A DNA stretch of 22,544 nucleotides from DATDAH01 sp036525535. Lineage in GTDB: Bacteria > Actinomycetota > Acidimicrobiia > Acidimicrobiales > DATDAH01. The stretch spans positions 1 through 22,544 of the forward strand of contig DATDAH010000255.1 of the NCBI GenBank assembly GCA_036525535.1, in the 5' to 3' direction. Within the stretch, counting starts at the first letter, position 1. Each line of letters begins with the position of its first letter. The notes under the pieces were generated by a model. It was not told the DNA's origin, did not search any database, and saw only the letters and a list, made by a program, of their open reading frames with translations. The position numbers and the translations under genes are program-made. Positions 1-7,468 of this stretch are shown in pieces.

Positions 1-1327
1 CGATCACGCTCCAGCCCAAGGATGGGGCGGCGAGGGCGGCGGGGGACCGTCCGGGCGCGTTCGTCGGGATGCGGACCCGCAGCGCGCCGGGCAGCGAGCG
101 GAAGCGCAGGGGCGGGTCGAGGCGGAGGGCCTCGCCGTCGACGCCGGCTTCGATGGGGTTGTCGCTGTCGACCACGAACTCCGGCGTGGCCCATTCCAGG
201 ACACCGCGGAACCGCTGGATCCGCCCGGAGGCCTCCGCGGCCACGAGTTGGGTCGCCTCCGCCGCGCTGTGGACCTCGGCGGTCATGACGCCCAGCCGGC
301 CAGTGTCGAGCCGGGCGCGGGTGCCGAAGCCGCCGAGCCGGGTCAGGACGTAGGGGTTGTTCGACACCTGGATGATCTGGGCGCCGGTGTGCTCGGTCGC
401 GTCGGGGCCGGAGAAGCGCAGGTCGAAGGGATCGGCGTCGGGGCCGAGGAGGTCGGGCAGGAGCTTGGCCGTGGTCTGCCGCTTCGCGTCGCGGTACTCC
501 TCCGACTGGACGATCTTGGCGTACACGCCCAGCGAGACGTTGTTGACGAAGACCCGGTCACCGACGGTGGCGAGGTCGATTCGACGCTCGACGGCATCGG
601 CGAAGGCGTCCAGCGCCCCGACCACGTCGTCGCGGTCGAGGCCGAGGTCGAGGGCGAAGTGGTTGCGGGTGCCGGCCGGGATGCAGACGAGCGGCACGTC
701 GGCCTGCATGGCGACCGACGCCACGAGGGCCTGGGACCCGTCACCTCCGGCCATGCCGATCACATCGGTCCCGCGGTCGATGGCGTCCTGGGCCAGCTGG
801 AGCAGGTCGTCGCCGGGACGCAGCACGATCGCCTCGATGTCGCGGCTCCGGGCCTCGTCCTCGAGGTGGAAGCGCTCGGCCTTGCCGCCCCCGGACTTGA
901 GGTTCATGATCAGCGTGCCGCGGACGGCCGGGCCGACGGGGACGCCCGGAGTCGGCGCTGCCTGGAGGGTGCTCCGGTCCCGGTGCAACGCGTAGCGGGC
1001 GAGAGCGGCCGATCCGGCCAGCAGGGCGAGGACGACGGCCACGAGGAGGCCGTGGCCCTCGGCGGTGAGAACGGTGACCAGGAGCAACGCGAGGGCCGCT
1101 ATGGCCCCGATGCCGGCGACTCGCCGCGTCGTTCCCCGCCGCGTCGTCGATGTCCACACCAAGGCGACCACCGTCAGGACGGCGACGCCGGCGAGGACGG
1201 CGCGCCCGAGGTCACCGCGCAGGCCGACGACGGCGGTCACCAGCGCGGCGGTACCGGCCAGGAGCGCGCCGAGGGCGGCGGCGCGGCGGCGCGGGGCGAT
1301 GGCGGTGTCGGGTTCGGCGTCGTTCAT
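1..1327 (-). CDS. Membrane-anchored diacylglycerol kinase-family lipid kinase (3' end cut by window edge)
   Basis: Reading the minus strand from ATG at 1327 gives 442 residues with no stop before base 1. Residues about 15-112 contain roughly four hydrophobic segments; a DAGK catalytic domain follows from about residue 137. It opens with TLIMNLKSGGGKAE, carries the nucleotide-binding signature GMAGGDGS (191-198) and the PAGTRNHFA motif (217-225), and ends with the family's usual closing strands around PLRFRSLPGALRVRIP, so little is missing. The family phosphorylates diacylglycerol, sphingoid or related lipids with ATP; the substrate here is unknown. The usual soluble enzyme is about 300 residues, so the N-terminal membrane domain is an addition that would hold the kinase at the membrane. 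The ATG overlaps the stop of the SulP gene (ATGA), so it is the last visible gene of a four-gene operon and is probably translationally coupled to SulP. Confidence 0.9.
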   Translation of the reverse strand, partial: MNDAEPDTAIAPRRRAAALGALLAGTAALVTAVVGLRGDLGRAVLAGVAVLTVVALVWTSTTRRGTTRRVAGIGAIAALALLLVTVLTAEGHGLLVAVVLALLAGSAALARYALHRDRSTLQAAPTPGVPVGPAVRGTLIMNLKSGGGKAERFHLEDEARSRDIEAIVLRPGDDLLQLAQDAIDRGTDVIGMAGGDGSQALVASVAMQADVPLVCIPAGTRNHFALDLGLDRDDVVGALDAFADAVERRIDLATVGDRVFVNNVSLGVYAKIVQSEEYRDAKRQTTAKLLPDLLGPDADPFDLRFSGPDATEHTGAQIIQVSNNPYVLTRLGGFGTRARLDTGRLGVMTAEVHSAAEATQLVAAEASGRIQRFRGVLEWATPEFVVDSDNPIEAGVDGEALRLDPPLRFRSLPGALRVRIPTNAPGRSPAALAAPSLGWSVI

Positions 1328-3036
1328 GGTTCCTCCTCGTTCCGGCGCTCGATGCCTTCGGCCCGGACCTTGTCCAGCGCCATGGTGAGGGTCGGGTAGA
1401 AGTGGTCGTGGTCCAGCGTCTCCATCAGCCCGTAGCGGAGGGCCTGTTCCTGCAGACGACTGCGGAGCTCGGCGAACGCGAGGTGGATCCCCTGGGCGTT
1501 GAGCTCGTCGTCCAGCTGGCGGAGCATGTCCGCCGCGGTGACGTCGATGTCGGTGATCGCCTCGCACTGCAGGACGATCCACGAGGGCTGCTGGTCACGG
1601 GCCAGGTGGCGGACCTGCTGGCGGAACGCCCCGGCGTTGGCGAAGAACAGGGGCGCCTCCCACCGGTAGACGACGACACCGGGGATCTGGACGGCGTCGT
1701 CGTGGCCGTCGACACCGTGCCAACCCCTGAGGCCGGGCACCTGGCCGAGGACGGCGCCGTGGGGCCACCAGTTGCGCCGGAAGAACATCAGGATGGCGAG
1801 GACGATGGCCACGACGATGCCCTGCAGCACCCCGAAGACGACGACGCCGGCGGTGGCGACCAGGGACAGGGCGAGCGCGCTCTTGCGCACCTGGAAGTAG
1901 CGCCGGAGGATCCCGAGGTCCATGAGGGACAGCGCGGCAGAGATGACCACGGCGGCGAGGGCCGTCTGGGGGAGGTCGGCGAGCAACGAGTTGAGGAAGA
2001 GCAGGAGGACCACGACCAGGCCCGCGCCCACGACCCCGGTCAGCTGGCTGCGGGCGCCGGACTGCTCCGCCACCGCCGTGCGGGAGCCGCTGGTCGACAC
2101 CGCGAACCCCTGGAAGAGGCCTGCGGTGATGTTCGCCGCACCCATCCCGATCATCTCCTGGTTGGGCTCGACCTCGTCGCCGCGCCGAGCTGCGAAGGAG
2201 GTGGCGGTGGCGATCGTGTCCGTGAGGGAGACGAGGGTGATCCCCAAGGCAGCCACGAGGAGTGGCCCGAGGTCGCTGGCCTCGGTCCAGGGCAGCTCCG
2301 GTGACGGCACCCCCTGGGGCAGGGCGCCGACGGTGGTGACCCCGTCCGCGGCCAGGTCGAGGACAGCCGAGACGAGCGTGGCCCCGACCACGGCCACGAG
2401 GACGGCTGGTACCCGCTTGGTGAAGTGGGGCAACGCGAGGAGGACGACGAGGACGCAGAGCCCGACGATGAGGGTCGTGGCATCGGTCTCGTCGAGGCCG
2501 GAGACGAAGGCATTGAGCTCTTCGAAGAACGAGTCGGCGTCGGTGGAGAAGCCGAAGAGCTTCGGCAACTGGCCCACGATGATGGTGATGCCGAGGCCGT
2601 TCATGTACCCGACCTGGACCTCGGTGGAGAGCAGGTCGGCGACGAACCCGAGCCGACCGAGTCCCAGGCCGACCTCGATGAGCCCGACCATGATGGCCAG
2701 CATCCCGGCCAGGGCGATGGCGGCAGCCGGGTCCGAGCCCACGAGCAGCGGGGTGATGGCGGCGAGGATCAAGGGCGAGATCGACGAATCCGGGCCGAGG
2801 ACCAGTACCCGAGACGGACCGAAGATGGCGTAGCCGATGAGGCAGGCCACGGTGGTGTAGAGCCCGGTGACCGGGGGGAGCCCGGCCAGCTCGGCGTAGG
2901 CCATGCCCTGGGGGACCAAGATCGCGGCCAGGACCAGTCCCGCCACGACGTCGGCGGAGAGCCAGGATCGCTCGTAGGTGCGAACCGCTCGCAGGCCGGG
3001 GACGTAGGCCTCTACCGCGTGCCGTGTCGTACTCAC
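1324..3036 (-). CDS. SulP family inorganic anion transporter with STAS domain
   Basis: The 570-residue product has the SulP layout: an N-terminal motif with LVPQGMAYAELAGLPP (about 40-55), a transmembrane core of about 10-14 helices, and a cytoplasmic STAS domain at about 453-560 containing ITDIDVTAADML, the segment that aligns with the regulatory Ser/Thr loop of anti-sigma-antagonist folds. The family carries sulfate, bicarbonate or other anions, usually by symport or exchange; the substrate cannot be read from sequence, and no carbonic anhydrase or sulfate-assimilation gene is adjacent. The start is GTG at 3036, 8 nt after the stop of the upstream membrane-protein gene and without a clear Shine-Dalgarno sequence. 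The stop overlaps the ATG of the lipid kinase gene. Full length and intact. Confidence 0.93.
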   Translation of the reverse strand: MSTTRHAVEAYVPGLRAVRTYERSWLSADVVAGLVLAAILVPQGMAYAELAGLPPVTGLYTTVACLIGYAIFGPSRVLVLGPDSSISPLILAAITPLLVGSDPAAAIALAGMLAIMVGLIEVGLGLGRLGFVADLLSTEVQVGYMNGLGITIIVGQLPKLFGFSTDADSFFEELNAFVSGLDETDATTLIVGLCVLVVLLALPHFTKRVPAVLVAVVGATLVSAVLDLAADGVTTVGALPQGVPSPELPWTEASDLGPLLVAALGITLVSLTDTIATATSFAARRGDEVEPNQEMIGMGAANITAGLFQGFAVSTSGSRTAVAEQSGARSQLTGVVGAGLVVVLLLFLNSLLADLPQTALAAVVISAALSLMDLGILRRYFQVRKSALALSLVATAGVVVFGVLQGIVVAIVLAILMFFRRNWWPHGAVLGQVPGLRGWHGVDGHDDAVQIPGVVVYRWEAPLFFANAGAFRQQVRHLARDQQPSWIVLQCEAITDIDVTAADMLRQLDDELNAQGIHLAFAELRSRLQEQALRYGLMETLDHDHFYPTLTMALDKVRAEGIERRNEEEP

Positions 3037-3044
3037 GGCCCGGT

Positions 3045-4436
3045 TCAGGGGGTGGCGTCGACCGGTTCGGGCTCGACCGGGATCGCCCGCTCGGCCAACC
3101 GGGCCAGCGCGAGCTCATAGGCCCCGACGAGAGCGGCCAGTAGGAAGAACCCCAGCCAGGAGACGTCGATCCACCAGATCAGCAGGACGCCGACGACGGC
3201 GCCGGCGATGCGGAGCTTGTCGAGGTTGGCCGCGATCCACGCCGCTGTGGCGGGGTCCTCGGCCTTGCCGGAGGCGGCGGAGCCCACCGACCGCGCGAGT
3301 CGGACGGTGCCGGTCCGGAGTCGGACGGCCCAGCCGTAGGGGCCCGTGAGGGCGGCGATGGCCGCGACGACCAGGGCACCGATGCCGAGCCACAGCGCAC
3401 CGGTGGTCAGCGGGTCGAGGAAGGTGTTGCTCGTCGCCTCGACCGCCGGAACGTTGCGCTCGATGCGCACGTAATCGAGCAGGTCCTTCTGGAACAGGAA
3501 GACCAGGCGGCGGAGCAGGATCATGCTCAGGGCGATGCCGACGGTGAGCTGCAAGAGCGTTCGCCGCCGTCGTACCGAGATGAGAAGCGTGGCCAGGATG
3601 GCCAGGGGGGCCAGCACCACTAGGAGCCAGACCAGCTTGTCGGACACCTTCACCGCCTCCTGGGCGGAGCTGAGGGCCCCGTTGTCATAGACGGTGAACG
3701 TGCCGAAGTTGTCGTCCAGGGTGACGCCGAGGGCGTTGCCGATGGCCTGACGGGCGGCGTCCGGTACGTCGTCGACGGTGACCGTCGGCAGGTCGACGGT
3801 GCGACCGAAGATCTCGGGGGAGGCCTCGCTGATCTGGGCCAGCACCCCGTTGATCACCGGGAGCAGGTTGATGACGATGTGGTCCTTGCTCTCCTCGACC
3901 AGCGGCGTGTTGCCCTCGAGCACGCGGACGACCTCGCGGTGGGCGAGCTCCACGGCGTCCTTCCAGAGCCGGGCGAAGGTGTCCGACGCGACGAAGGTCG
4001 AGACCTGGTCGCCGACGAAGCGCTCGACGGCGCCGGCCAGCGGGACGGCGAGGACCTGGGCCCGGTCGGGCAGGGCGTCCTGGAGGATCTCCTGCGGGTC
4101 GATGAGCTGGTTCAGCTGCTCGGTCAGGTACGCGCTCAGGGCGGTCTGGACGCCGGGGTCGTCGATCAGGCTCCCCGCCCGGTTGCTGAAGTTGTCGGTC
4201 TTCAGAAAGCTCCTGCGGACGAACACGCCCAGGCAGGCGGCGACCAGCAGGATGCAGGACATCACCACGCCGATCACCGCCAGGACACCCCGGACCCGGC
4301 CCTTGCGCTTCTTGCGGGCATGGAGGACCTCGACCTCGTGGGCCAGCTCGTCCCGCTCCGCCTTCAGCGCGGCCACGTCCTCCTCGTCGGCGGCCGCCGT
4401 GCCGTCGGCGGGTGTCGGGTCCTCGTCGGCGGCCAT
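3045..4436 (-). CDS. Integral membrane protein of unknown function with N-terminal coiled coil
   Basis: From ATG at 4436 the product is 463 residues. The first 48 are acidic then basic, with a short likely coiled coil (about 19-45). One membrane helix follows (about 49-73), then a largely soluble segment of some 190 residues (about 75-265) with the motif FLKTDNFSNRAGSLIDDPGV, and then about four or five C-terminal helices (about 268-287, 293-315, 343-364, 408-446). This layout fits a large domain outside the cytoplasm held by helices on both sides. I recognise it as a type of uncharacterised actinobacterial membrane protein but can name no function. The open frame runs upstream to 4766, but that extension is arginine-rich antisense of the HdeD gene. 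The chosen ATG overlaps the HdeD stop by one base (TGATG), which indicates translational coupling. Confidence 0.85.
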   Translation of the reverse strand: MAADEDPTPADGTAAADEEDVAALKAERDELAHEVEVLHARKKRKGRVRGVLAVIGVVMSCILLVAACLGVFVRRSFLKTDNFSNRAGSLIDDPGVQTALSAYLTEQLNQLIDPQEILQDALPDRAQVLAVPLAGAVERFVGDQVSTFVASDTFARLWKDAVELAHREVVRVLEGNTPLVEESKDHIVINLLPVINGVLAQISEASPEIFGRTVDLPTVTVDDVPDAARQAIGNALGVTLDDNFGTFTVYDNGALSSAQEAVKVSDKLVWLLVVLAPLAILATLLISVRRRRTLLQLTVGIALSMILLRRLVFLFQKDLLDYVRIERNVPAVEATSNTFLDPLTTGALWLGIGALVVAAIAALTGPYGWAVRLRTGTVRLARSVGSAASGKAEDPATAAWIAANLDKLRIAGAVVGVLLIWWIDVSWLGFFLLAALVGAYELALARLAERAIPVEPEPVDATP

Positions 4437-5002
4437 CAGCCGAGCCGCCGCACGTTGACGCCGATCCCGATGGCGAGCAGGCCGTAGAGCAAGGTGCGAA
4501 GCCCGATCAGGATCGCCAGCACCAGCAGGGTGGCGTCCGGCCAGACCAGCACGACGACGCCGATGACGAGGCTGATCCCGCCGATGGCGAGCCGGGTGCC
4601 GCGGCCTTCGGACGGGCCGGCGAAGGCGGACGCGATCGTGATCGCGCCGAAGACTGCCAGCACGACGCCGGCGACGACCGCCAACACCCAGACGGTGGCG
4701 TCGGGCCAGACGGCGGCGACGATCCCGCCGATGATGATGATCCCGCCGCCGACCCAGGCAGGCCAAGCCGGCCCGGCACCCTCACGGCCGGAGATGACCT
4801 CGGCCACCCCACCGATGATCAGCGAGACACCGATGAGCACGCCGAGGATCCAGATGGCGGCGAACGGGTTGATCAGCAGCACGATGCCGAGGCCGACCAG
4901 CAGCACGCCGACGACGATCAGCATCGTCCCGCTGGACTTGTCCATGCCCTCGTACTCGGCCGGCCTCGGCGGCGGCGGGATCTCGGTGGTTTCTTCGGGC
5001 AT
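4436..5002 (-). CDS. HdeD family (DUF308) membrane protein
   Basis: The 188-residue protein has a short acidic, proline-rich N terminus followed by about six hydrophobic helices arranged as three helix-pair repeats. Two repeats carry the same VWPDAT sequence followed by VLA-type residues, which is the DUF308 repeat of the HdeD family. In Escherichia coli HdeD is linked to acid resistance at high cell density; the molecular role of actinobacterial relatives is not established. The ATG at 5002 is chosen because GGGAAG lies upstream at usable distance and the longer frame (to 6193) runs through antisense of the divergent gene; another in-frame ATG exists at 5041. It is the first gene of the minus-strand operon and is divergent from the flippase fusion gene, separated by 105 bases containing a dyad. 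Confidence 0.88.
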   Translation of the reverse strand: MPEETTEIPPPPRPAEYEGMDKSSGTMLIVVGVLLVGLGIVLLINPFAAIWILGVLIGVSLIIGGVAEVISGREGAGPAWPAWVGGGIIIIGGIVAAVWPDATVWVLAVVAGVVLAVFGAITIASAFAGPSEGRGTRLAIGGISLVIGVVVLVWPDATLLVLAILIGLRTLLYGLLAIGIGVNVRRLG

Positions 5003-5064
5003 GAGAGCGTCTTCCCGTCGTCGAGCTGCCGAACCGAGCATCCCCCCGGAGACGCTGACCGGCG

Positions 5065-5081
5065 TCACCCAGTTTGGGTGA
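5065..5081. promoter_or_regulatory. Perfect 17-bp dyad, candidate operator between divergent genes
   Basis: TCACCCAGTTTGGGTGA has perfect 7-bp arms around a 3-base centre. It lies between the HdeD operon and the flippase-fusion gene and covers the putative -35 element of the latter (5074-5079). A regulator bound here would be placed to block the plus-strand promoter and could also affect the minus-strand operon. The binding protein is unknown. Confidence 0.5.
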
Positions 5082-5101
5082 ACCTGACTGCACACTACGT
5101 T
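5074..5101 (+). promoter_or_regulatory. Candidate promoter for a leaderless flippase-fusion transcript
   Basis: TTGGGT (5074-5079), a 16-base spacer and TACGTT (5096-5101) form a -35/-10 pair; six bases separate the -10 from ATG at 5108. Transcription would therefore start at or next to the A of the start codon, which agrees with the absence of any Shine-Dalgarno sequence before this ATG. Confidence 0.5.
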
Positions 5102-5107
5102 CCGGGC

Positions 5108-7468
5108 ATGGGTCGGGACGGGGCGATCGAATGGCGGCGCCATCCCGCCGACCTGGCCCGCCTGGTCGCCGCCTCCCTGGCCCTCGCCGCGGTGTTGGTG
5201 CTGACGGCCGTCGAGCCCGACGCCCTCACCAACCTGTCCGACGACCTCGTCGACGCCGCCCGTCACGTTCCCGCCTCGGCCCGCAGCCTCGTTGCCGGCG
5301 TGCTCCAGGTGGGAGCGTTGGCCCTGCCGCTGGTCGGCCTGATCTGGGCGTGCCTCCGCCGCTCGTGGCGTCCGCTGCTGGTGACGCTGGCCGCGGCGCT
5401 GGTCGCCGCGGTGGCCATGGCCCTGCTCACCGACTGGCTCGACCGGGTGGCCCCCGCCCGGGTGGCGGCCGCGCAGGGGGCGGACTCGTGGATCACCGGC
5501 CGGGCGTTCCCGTCGTCCACCTACCTCGCGGCGATGGCCGCGGTGGTTATCGCGGTGTCCCCCCTGCTCCACCGCCGTTGGCGGCGCACGCTGTGGCTCG
5601 GGGTCGGGTTGGTGGCCGCCTTGCGGATGATCACGGCGGCCGCCGTGCCGGTCAGTGTCCTGATCGCCGTGCTCGTCGGCGTGGTCGTGGGCTCCGCCGT
5701 GCTCGCCGCCCTCGGGGCGCCGGCCCGACGCCTCGATCCGGCGAGCCTGATCGACGCCTTGGCCCGGTCCGGCTTGGACGTCGACGCGCTGGAGCCGTTG
5801 CCCTCCGCCGGTCGCCCCGTGTTCGTGGGCCGCCGGCCGGCTGGGCCGCCCGTCCATGTGACCTTCGTCGGGCGCGACGAGCGGGACGCCGACCTGCTCT
5901 ACCGGGCTTGGCGGATGCTGCGGGTCAAGGGGATCGAGGACCAGCTCGCCGATGTCCGCCCGGGCCCGCAGGTGCGTCACGAGGCCTTGGCCACCTACCT
6001 GGCGGCCGGCGCCGGGGCTGCCGTCGCCGCGGTGGTGGCCGTGGGCGAGACGCCGGACGACGACGGTCTGCTGGCCCTCGAGCTGATCGAGGGCCGACCC
6101 CTCGCCGACCTCGCTGAGGACCAGGTCACCGATGCGCTGCTCCACGAGGTCTGGGCTCAAGTCGCCCGCCTCCACGCCGGCCGCATCGCCCACCGCCGCC
6201 TGAGCACCGACCAGGTCCTCGTCGACGGCGACGGGGCCCCGACCATCATCGGGCTGCGCTGGTCGCAGATGGCGGCCACCGATCTCCGGCTGGCCGCCGA
6301 CGTGGCTGAACTGCTGGTCGCCACCGCCGCGGTCGTGGGGCCGGGGCGGGCCGTGACCGCGGCGGCCGAGATCGTGTCCCCCGGGCAGCTCACCGAGGCC
6401 CTCCCGCTCATCCAGCCCCTCGCCCTGTCGCCGTCGACCCGTCGGCTGGTCAAGGAGGACAAGGAGCTGGTCACGGCGGTCCGGGAGCAGGTGCAGGCCA
6501 CCAGCGGGGCCGACGCCGTCGAGCTGTTCCCCCTCGAGCGGATCGGGTGGGGCCAGATCGCCAGCGCCTTCGGCGTCGTGTTCCTCGTCCTCGTCGCTCT
6601 CGCCTTCATCAGCAACTGGGGCGACATCTCCGAGGCTCTGTCGGAGGCCGACTGGAGTCGGCTGCCGTTGACGGTCGTGCTGGCCGGGCTGACCTACGTC
6701 GCGGGGGCGCTGAGCCTGATGGGCTCGGTGTTGCGGCCGCTGCCCCTCGGGCGCACGACGATCATCATGTTCGGGCAGTCGTTCCTCAACCGCTTCACCC
6801 CGATGAACGCCGGCGGCATGGCCATGCGGGTCCGCTACCTCCAGAAGGGCGGGACCGACGTGGCGGTGGCCGCGACAGCCGTGGGCATCACCAGCGCGGC
6901 CAGCGGGGTCATGCAGGTCGTCCTCGTCGTCATCTTCGTCCTCTGGGCCGGCAACTCACCCGGTGGCGCGCTCGACTTCCCCGACATCTCGATCGTGCCC
7001 GTCGTGGTGGTGGTGGCGGCCTTGTTCATCGGTCTCGTGATCGTCATCCCGAGCGCGCGGTCTTTCGCCACCCGGTGGCTGAAGATCGGCTGGGCCCGGC
7101 TGGGGGGCGAGTTCAAGGGCCTGGCCGGCCGGCCGGACAAGCTCGGGCTGCTCTTCGGCGGGGCCGGCCTGGCCAAGCTGCTCACGATCACGTGCTTCGT
7201 GGCCAGCTGTCGGGCCTTCGACATCACGATCGGGTTCGCCGACCTCGGGATGCTCTACCTCGTGGGCAGCACCGTCGGCGCCGCGGTGCCCACGCCGGGC
7301 GGCGTCGGCGGCGTCGAGGCCGCCCTCATCGCCGTGCTGACCGGGGCCGGGGTGGACAGCGCGACCGCGGCGGCCGCGGTGGTCGTCTTCCGGCTGGTCA
7401 CGTACTGGTTGCCGGTCATCCCCGGCTACATCTGCCTTCGCTACTCCCGCAAGGCCGAGCTGGTCTGA
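5108..7468 (+). CDS. Fusion protein: degenerate PAP2 domain, pseudokinase-like domain and MprF/YbhN-type flippase domain
   Basis: The 786-residue protein has three parts. Residues about 15-205 are a multi-helix domain resembling PAP2 phosphatases, with FPSST (134-138) where PSGH is expected and R173 followed by Ala and Ser where the catalytic His and Asp should be. Residues about 230-465 look like a kinase fold: HRRLSTDQV (362-370) aligns with the HRDxxxxN loop but has Arg for Asp and Gln for Asn, and IGLRW (381-385) stands where DFG is expected. Residues about 480-786 are a lysylphosphatidylglycerol-synthase transmembrane domain with the motif NRFTPMNAGGMAMR (561-574). The last domain belongs to the family containing the MprF flippase half and YbhN, so lipid translocation or lipid-linked transport is the likely role, with the other two modules binding or regulatory. 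The ATG at 5108 is chosen over GTG at 5080 because of promoter spacing. Its stop abuts the DUF2252 stop. Confidence 0.85.
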   Translation: MGRDGAIEWRRHPADLARLVAASLALAAVLVLTAVEPDALTNLSDDLVDAARHVPASARSLVAGVLQVGALALPLVGLIWACLRRSWRPLLVTLAAALVAAVAMALLTDWLDRVAPARVAAAQGADSWITGRAFPSSTYLAAMAAVVIAVSPLLHRRWRRTLWLGVGLVAALRMITAAAVPVSVLIAVLVGVVVGSAVLAALGAPARRLDPASLIDALARSGLDVDALEPLPSAGRPVFVGRRPAGPPVHVTFVGRDERDADLLYRAWRMLRVKGIEDQLADVRPGPQVRHEALATYLAAGAGAAVAAVVAVGETPDDDGLLALELIEGRPLADLAEDQVTDALLHEVWAQVARLHAGRIAHRRLSTDQVLVDGDGAPTIIGLRWSQMAATDLRLAADVAELLVATAAVVGPGRAVTAAAEIVSPGQLTEALPLIQPLALSPSTRRLVKEDKELVTAVREQVQATSGADAVELFPLERIGWGQIASAFGVVFLVLVALAFISNWGDISEALSEADWSRLPLTVVLAGLTYVAGALSLMGSVLRPLPLGRTTIIMFGQSFLNRFTPMNAGGMAMRVRYLQKGGTDVAVAATAVGITSAASGVMQVVLVVIFVLWAGNSPGGALDFPDISIVPVVVVVAALFIGLVIVIPSARSFATRWLKIGWARLGGEFKGLAGRPDKLGLLFGGAGLAKLLTITCFVASCRAFDITIGFADLGMLYLVGSTVGAAVPTPGGVGGVEAALIAVLTGAGVDSATAAAAVVVFRLVTYWLPVIPGYICLRYSRKAELV

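Noticed and set aside
4437..4766. Upstream extension of the 463-residue membrane protein
   Set aside because: Arginine-rich out-of-frame reading of HdeD; ATG at 4436 overlapping the HdeD stop is the natural start.
4412..5107. Upstream extension of the flippase-fusion gene
   Set aside because: The extra residues are D/Q/G-rich antisense of the HdeD gene; promoter elements and domain start support ATG at 5108.
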